Position numbers and translations under genes: made by a program
Shown here: positions 60,403 to 64,000 of the stretch, one piece after another
Position numbering within the stretch: the stretch's first letter is position 1
Layout: each line of letters begins with the position of its first letter
NCBI RefSeq assembly: GCF_004799495.1
Contig: NZ_SSMY01000005.1
Span: forward strand, 1-64,000
Source of the DNA: Sphingomonas sp.
GTDB lineage: Bacteria > Pseudomonadota > Alphaproteobacteria > Sphingomonadales > Sphingomonadaceae
Direction of reading: 5' to 3'
Length of the DNA: 64,000 nucleotides
The notes under the pieces: model-generated
Database searches by the model: none
Seen by the model: only the letters and a program-made list of their open reading frames with translations
What the model was told of the DNA's origin: nothing

Positions 60403-61866
60403 TCAGGCCGCTTCCTTCACTCGCTTCGGCACGGGATTCGAAAACACCATCTCGTTGTCGACCGACCCGAACTTGAGCGCCATCAGGTCGAGCGCGTAAT
60501 TCTGGTGGACCTTCCACGGCTTGCGCCCACCCTGCTTGGGGAATTTGTCCATCGCGCGCTGGACGTAGCTCGAGGTGAAGTCGAGGAACGGCTCCTCGCC
60601 CACCGCGCCGTTCGGAGTCGGCGTCGCCTGGCGCAGCCCGCGCTTCGTCATCGTGTTGAGCAGACGGCACACATAGGCGCAGGTCAGGTCGGCCTTGAGC
60701 GTCCACGAGGCGTTGGTGTAGCCGAACGACGACGCCATGTTGGGCACGCCCGAATACATCATGCCCTTGTAATTGGTGGTCTTCGACAGATCGACCGCCT
60801 TGCCGTCGACCGAGAATTGCACGTCGCTGAGCAATTGCAGCTCGAGCCCCGTCGCGGTGACGATCACGTCGGCGGGAAGCGTCTTGCCCGAGGCGAGCTT
60901 GATTCCCTCGGGCACGAAACGCTCGATCGTGTCGGTCACCACCTCCGCCTTGCCTTCGCGGATTGCCGCGAACAGGTCGCCGTCCGGAACGAGGCACAGG
61001 CGCTGGTCCCACGGATTGTAGCGCGGGGTGAAATGCGTCGCGATGTCCGCGTCGGGCAATTCCTCGCGCACCATGCCGAGCAGGCGTTCCTTGACTTTCT
61101 CGGGCTTCTTGCGCGCCATGCGGAAGAAGAACATCCCGAACAGCACGTTGCGCCAGCGGGTCAGGCCGTACGCCATCTTCGACGGGAGCTTGGCGCGCAG
61201 CCAGTTGGCCATCGCGTCCTCGGCGGGCCGGGCGACGATGTAGGTCGGCGAGCGCTGGAGCATCGTGATGTGCTTCGTCTTGGGCGCCATCGCGGGCACC
61301 AGCGTTACCGCGGTCGCGCCGCTGCCGATCACCACGACATTCTTGCCGCTGTAATCCAAGTCGGCGGGCCAGAATTGCGGATGGACGATCCGCCCGGCGA
61401 AGTCTTCGGCGCCCGCGAACTCGGGCGAATGGCCCTTGGCATAATTGTAATAGCCCGAGCACATGAAGAGGAAATTGCACGTCATCGTGACCGGCCCGTC
61501 GGGGCCTTGCGACGTCACCGTCCAGCGCGCCTCGTCGCTCGACCAGGCCGCCGTCTTGACGTGGTGGTTGTAGCGGATCTTCCGGTCGATCCCGTAGTCG
61601 GCGGCGGTGCGCTGGAGGTAGCTCAGGATGTTGGGCCCGTCGGCGATCGCCTTCGCCTCGGTCCACGGCCGGAACGCATAGCCGAGCGTGTACATGTCCG
61701 AATCCGACCGGATGCCGGGATAGCGGAACAGGTCCCACGTCCCGCCGAGCTGCCCGCGCCCTTCGAGGATCGCGTAGCTGCGGTCGGGGCACATCGTCTG
61801 CAGGTAATAGCCCGCGCCGATCCCCGAAATTCCCGCGCCCACCACCAGCACGTCGACATGTTCCAT
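60403..61866 (-). CDS. FAD-dependent monooxygenase, Baeyer-Villiger type
   Basis: This is a 487-residue flavoprotein. FAD motif GAGISGIGAG is at the N-terminus, the NADPH motif GSGATAV near residue 182, and the BVMO fingerprint FAGRIVHPQFW (F-x-G-x3-H-x3-W) intact. FRYPGIRSDSDMYTLGYAF is the usual active-site arginine region. It may convert ketones to esters; the substrate is unknown. Start MEHVDVLVVGAGISG has AGGG about 7 nt upstream. Confidence 0.93.
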   Translation of the reverse strand: MEHVDVLVVGAGISGIGAGYYLQTMCPDRSYAILEGRGQLGGTWDLFRYPGIRSDSDMYTLGYAFRPWTEAKAIADGPNILSYLQRTAADYGIDRKIRYNHHVKTAAWSSDEARWTVTSQGPDGPVTMTCNFLFMCSGYYNYAKGHSPEFAGAEDFAGRIVHPQFWPADLDYSGKNVVVIGSGATAVTLVPAMAPKTKHITMLQRSPTYIVARPAEDAMANWLRAKLPSKMAYGLTRWRNVLFGMFFFRMARKKPEKVKERLLGMVREELPDADIATHFTPRYNPWDQRLCLVPDGDLFAAIREGKAEVVTDTIERFVPEGIKLASGKTLPADVIVTATGLELQLLSDVQFSVDGKAVDLSKTTNYKGMMYSGVPNMASSFGYTNASWTLKADLTCAYVCRLLNTMTKRGLRQATPTPNGAVGEEPFLDFTSSYVQRAMDKFPKQGGRKPWKVHQNYALDLMALKFGSVDNEMVFSNPVPKRVKEAA

Positions 61867-61940
61867 ACGGCTACCCTCTCGCACCGTACCGGATATTCGA
61901 TCGGGGAGCGGAAGGCAACTTACATGAGTGTCAATTACTC

Positions 61941-62022
61941 CGCCATTGCGAGCGAAGCGAAGCAATCCAGGGCAACGCGCGCCGCGCTGGATTGCCGCGT
62001 CGCTCCGCTCCTCGCAATGGCG
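61941..62022. repeat. Palindromic repeat family A, copy 3
   Basis: It begins CGCCATTGCGAG and ends CTCGCAATGGCG, with inner arms GCAATCCAG/CTGGATTGC around a GC-rich loop. It lies between the monooxygenase start and the tamB 3' end. Confidence 0.75.
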
Positions 62023-62028
62023 GGAGAG

Positions 62029-64000
62029 TTAGAACGTCTTCTGATACTTAACACTGGCGCCCGACCCGCCGAACGAGCTCATCTGCGACAGGATGCTCAG
62101 GCTCTTCGACAGCGAAATCTCGAGCTGGGTCGCGGTGAAGCCGCGCGCGTCGGTGATGATCTCGATATAGATGTTGCGCGTGATGTACTTGCCCGCAGCG
62201 AGCGCGGTGCCGCGCCCCGTCGTCTCGTCCGCACCGAGGATGCGCAACCGGTCGATGCCGAGCGCGCCGCGCAGCTTGCCGAGCGGGTTGAGCCCCCCGC
62301 CCCCGCCGCGCAGCGAGTTGAGCGCGGCGGCCAGCTGCAGCGCTTCGGGCGCCGACAGATTCTCCGGGTTGGTCCCGAACAGCAACCGGCTGAGCACTTC
62401 GTCCTGCGGCAGCGCGGGGGTCGAGGTGAAGGTGATCTGCGGGCGCTGGCCGGTGCCGGCGATGTTGATCACGGCGGTGATGCCGTTGGTGTCGGTGGTC
62501 GCCGAAATGTCGAGGTCGGGATCGGACAGCGCATTGCCGCTGAACCGTACGTTGCCGCGGTCGATGTCGAAGCGCTTGCCGGCGAATTCGTACGTGCCGC
62601 GCACGATCTCCGCTCGCCCGTTGACGGTCGGCGCGGCGGAGGTACCGCCGACGCGCAGGTTGAGCGACCATTCGGATTCGAGCCCCATGCCGCTGACGAA
62701 CACCTGGTTTGGCGCGCGGATGTGCAGGTCGAGCTTGAAATTGCTTGGCGGCGGCGGCGGTTTGTGCTGGCTGGCGACGTCGGACTTGCGGCGCACGCCC
62801 GCGAGCGCCGGGACCTCGGCCTGCCCCTGGAAGACGACCTGATAGCGCGCGTTGGGGATGCGCAGGTCCCCCTTGATCAGCCCGCCGTCCTTGCCGTTGG
62901 TGACGGTGATCGTGCCGGTCGCGCTGCCCGCCAGCGCATCGCTATCGGCCAGCGTCGCATTGTTGAGTTGTGCCTCGAGGTTGATCGGGAACCCGCTGTC
63001 CGCCGCCAGCCCGATCGACCCGTGCGCATCGACCGTGCCCTTGCCCGCCGTGGCGTGAAGCTGCGTGATGTCGAGCCGGTCGTTGGAGAAGCGCCCGGTC
63101 AACTGCATGGCGGTCAGCTTCGTGCCGTAGGTGCTGTTGATGTACGTCAGGTTGTCGGCGCGGACGATGCCGTTGAGCGACGGCGCGCCGAGCCGCCCGC
63201 CGAAATCGGCCGCGACCGCGATCCCGCCCGACGCCTGCTGGTTGGCGAGGCCCGCGAGCGAGAACAACACCTCGGCCGGCCCGTTGTAGCGCACCCCGCC
63301 CGACAGCGGCGCCGACGTCAGCCGCTCGGTCCAGCTGGCCCCGCTGCCGAGCGGCGCGAGGTTCGCCTGCAACCGCCCGACCGTGGTCGCGCCGCGCTTG
63401 ACCAGCGCGCGCGCGTCGCCGCCCGCCGCGGTCAGCCGGCCGAGGAAGACGATATCGACCGGCCGCGACACGATTTCCGCGCTCGAGCGGGTGAAGCTGG
63501 TGATCGTCAGGCGCGTGTCGATATTGGGCACCGCCGCGCCGTTCGGCTGGGCGTAGTCGATGCTGCCCGTCGCGGACCCGTCGATGTTGAGTCCCGGGAC
63601 CAGCGCATTGGCGACCGACAGGTCGAGATTGTCGAGCCGCGCCTGGAAGTTCGTACCCTTGCCGTAGCTCCCGGCGACGCGCGCGCTGCCCTTGTCGAAC
63701 ACGATCTGCGTCGGTTGCAACCTGTATTCGCCGTCGAGCGGCTCGATCCGCGCGGGGCGCGGCGTGCGAAACGCGATGCCGTTGGCCTTGCCCTGCACCG
63801 CGACGAGCCAGAGCTTGGGCTGAAGCGCGGCGCTGAGCCCCATATTGAACGGCACGCCGCTTGAGCCGTTGGCGAGCGCCTGCACGGTGCCGGCGCCGTT
63901 GGCGTAGTCGATCTTCGCGCGCGCGACCGACAGGACGGTGTCGCCGTAGCGCAGATTGGCGAGCTGCACGTCGGCGAGGATGCGCGGGCCGTTCGGGTAT
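62029..64000 (-). CDS. tamB: Translocation/assembly module TamB, C-terminal part (partial)
   Basis: The frame is open to the window edge and encodes the C-terminal 656 residues of a large protein; the 5' part lies beyond 64000. It is beta-rich throughout, with repeats such as GRAEIVRGTYEFAGKRFDIDR and RITAVINIAGTG-type patterns, ending in the DUF490/TamB C-terminal domain with LPQDEVLSRLLFG, ITRNIYIEIITDARG and a terminal Phe. It bridges the inner and outer membranes for lipid transport or outer-membrane protein insertion with TamA, which is not in the window. Confidence 0.92.
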   Translation of the reverse strand, partial: YPNGPRILADVQLANLRYGDTVLSVARAKIDYANGAGTVQALANGSSGVPFNMGLSAALQPKLWLVAVQGKANGIAFRTPRPARIEPLDGEYRLQPTQIVFDKGSARVAGSYGKGTNFQARLDNLDLSVANALVPGLNIDGSATGSIDYAQPNGAAVPNIDTRLTITSFTRSSAEIVSRPVDIVFLGRLTAAGGDARALVKRGATTVGRLQANLAPLGSGASWTERLTSAPLSGGVRYNGPAEVLFSLAGLANQQASGGIAVAADFGGRLGAPSLNGIVRADNLTYINSTYGTKLTAMQLTGRFSNDRLDITQLHATAGKGTVDAHGSIGLAADSGFPINLEAQLNNATLADSDALAGSATGTITVTNGKDGGLIKGDLRIPNARYQVVFQGQAEVPALAGVRRKSDVASQHKPPPPPSNFKLDLHIRAPNQVFVSGMGLESEWSLNLRVGGTSAAPTVNGRAEIVRGTYEFAGKRFDIDRGNVRFSGNALSDPDLDISATTDTNGITAVINIAGTGQRPQITFTSTPALPQDEVLSRLLFGTNPENLSAPEALQLAAALNSLRGGGGGLNPLGKLRGALGIDRLRILGADETTGRGTALAAGKYITRNIYIEIITDARGFTATQLEISLSKSLSILSQMSSFGGSGASVKYQKTF

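Noticed and set aside
60505-63864. 1119-codon plus-strand frame across the monooxygenase and tamB genes
   Set aside because: Composition is antisense-like (Arg, Asp, His, Ala), and it spans two clear genes and a repeat on the other strand.
1-64000. Insertion sequences, prophage, CRISPR array or integrative element
   Set aside because: No transposase, integrase, phage structural gene or regularly spaced repeat array was seen in any frame; the tRNA genes show no flanking attachment duplication.

Overview
The window is high-GC DNA from an alphaproteobacterium, most likely order Sphingomonadales (Sphingomonas or a close relative). The evidence is the exosortase A (XrtA) locus with its fused EpsI domain, the sphingomonad-like TonB-dependent receptor, the tRNA sequences, and the housekeeping islands. 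No phage, transposase, CRISPR array or rRNA is visible. The accessory DNA consists of structured palindromic repeats.

Region 1 (147-15173) is an XrtA/PEP-CTERM exopolysaccharide locus. On the minus strand are exosortase A, a TIGR03087-type glycosyltransferase, a FemAB-like protein, a polysaccharide deacetylase, an AAA-type ATPase, a beta-barrel outer-membrane protein, a tyrosine autokinase, a Wzz-like chain-length protein and a Wza-like export lipoprotein. These are followed by a PLP decarboxylase and an acyl-CoA ligase. Divergent on the plus strand are an acyl carrier protein and two exosortase-associated hydrolases. Together they look like machinery to make and export a polysaccharide and to process PEP-CTERM proteins, plus a small carrier-protein pathway of unknown product. 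No PEP-CTERM substrate is in the window.

Region 2 (15209-26418) is metabolic: thioredoxin reductase, a lipoprotein esterase, thiolase, a citrate-lyase-like CoA lyase, a 2H phosphoesterase, the Kup potassium transporter, alanine dehydrogenase with a divergent Lrp/AsnC regulator and a clear operator, a TPR protein and a leucine-type dehydrogenase, with tRNA-Met and tRNA-His. Region 3 (26465-37536) is a complete gspC-to-gspN type II secretion operon. Divergent from it are a 2OG-Fe(II) hydroxylase and a TonB-dependent receptor.

Region 4 (41380-54286) keeps the classic proteostasis order tig, clpP, clpX, lon, hup with other genes inserted, plus tRNA-Val and tRNA-Leu. Region 5 (54381-64000) holds two tiny ORFs, a small lipoprotein, a cyclophilin, gatB, a single-domain response regulator, rluB-like and rsmD genes, a Baeyer-Villiger-type monooxygenase and the 3' part of tamB, which runs off the right edge.

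The most unusual non-coding signals are: a compound intergenic element found in two close copies and one diverged copy (17633, 25145, 49738), which includes a boxA-like block; a three-copy palindromic repeat with a compensatory base change (20006, 56018, 61941); and a cloverleaf-like double hairpin with complementary loops at the left edge. All gene calls come from reading translations by eye; no database search was run.
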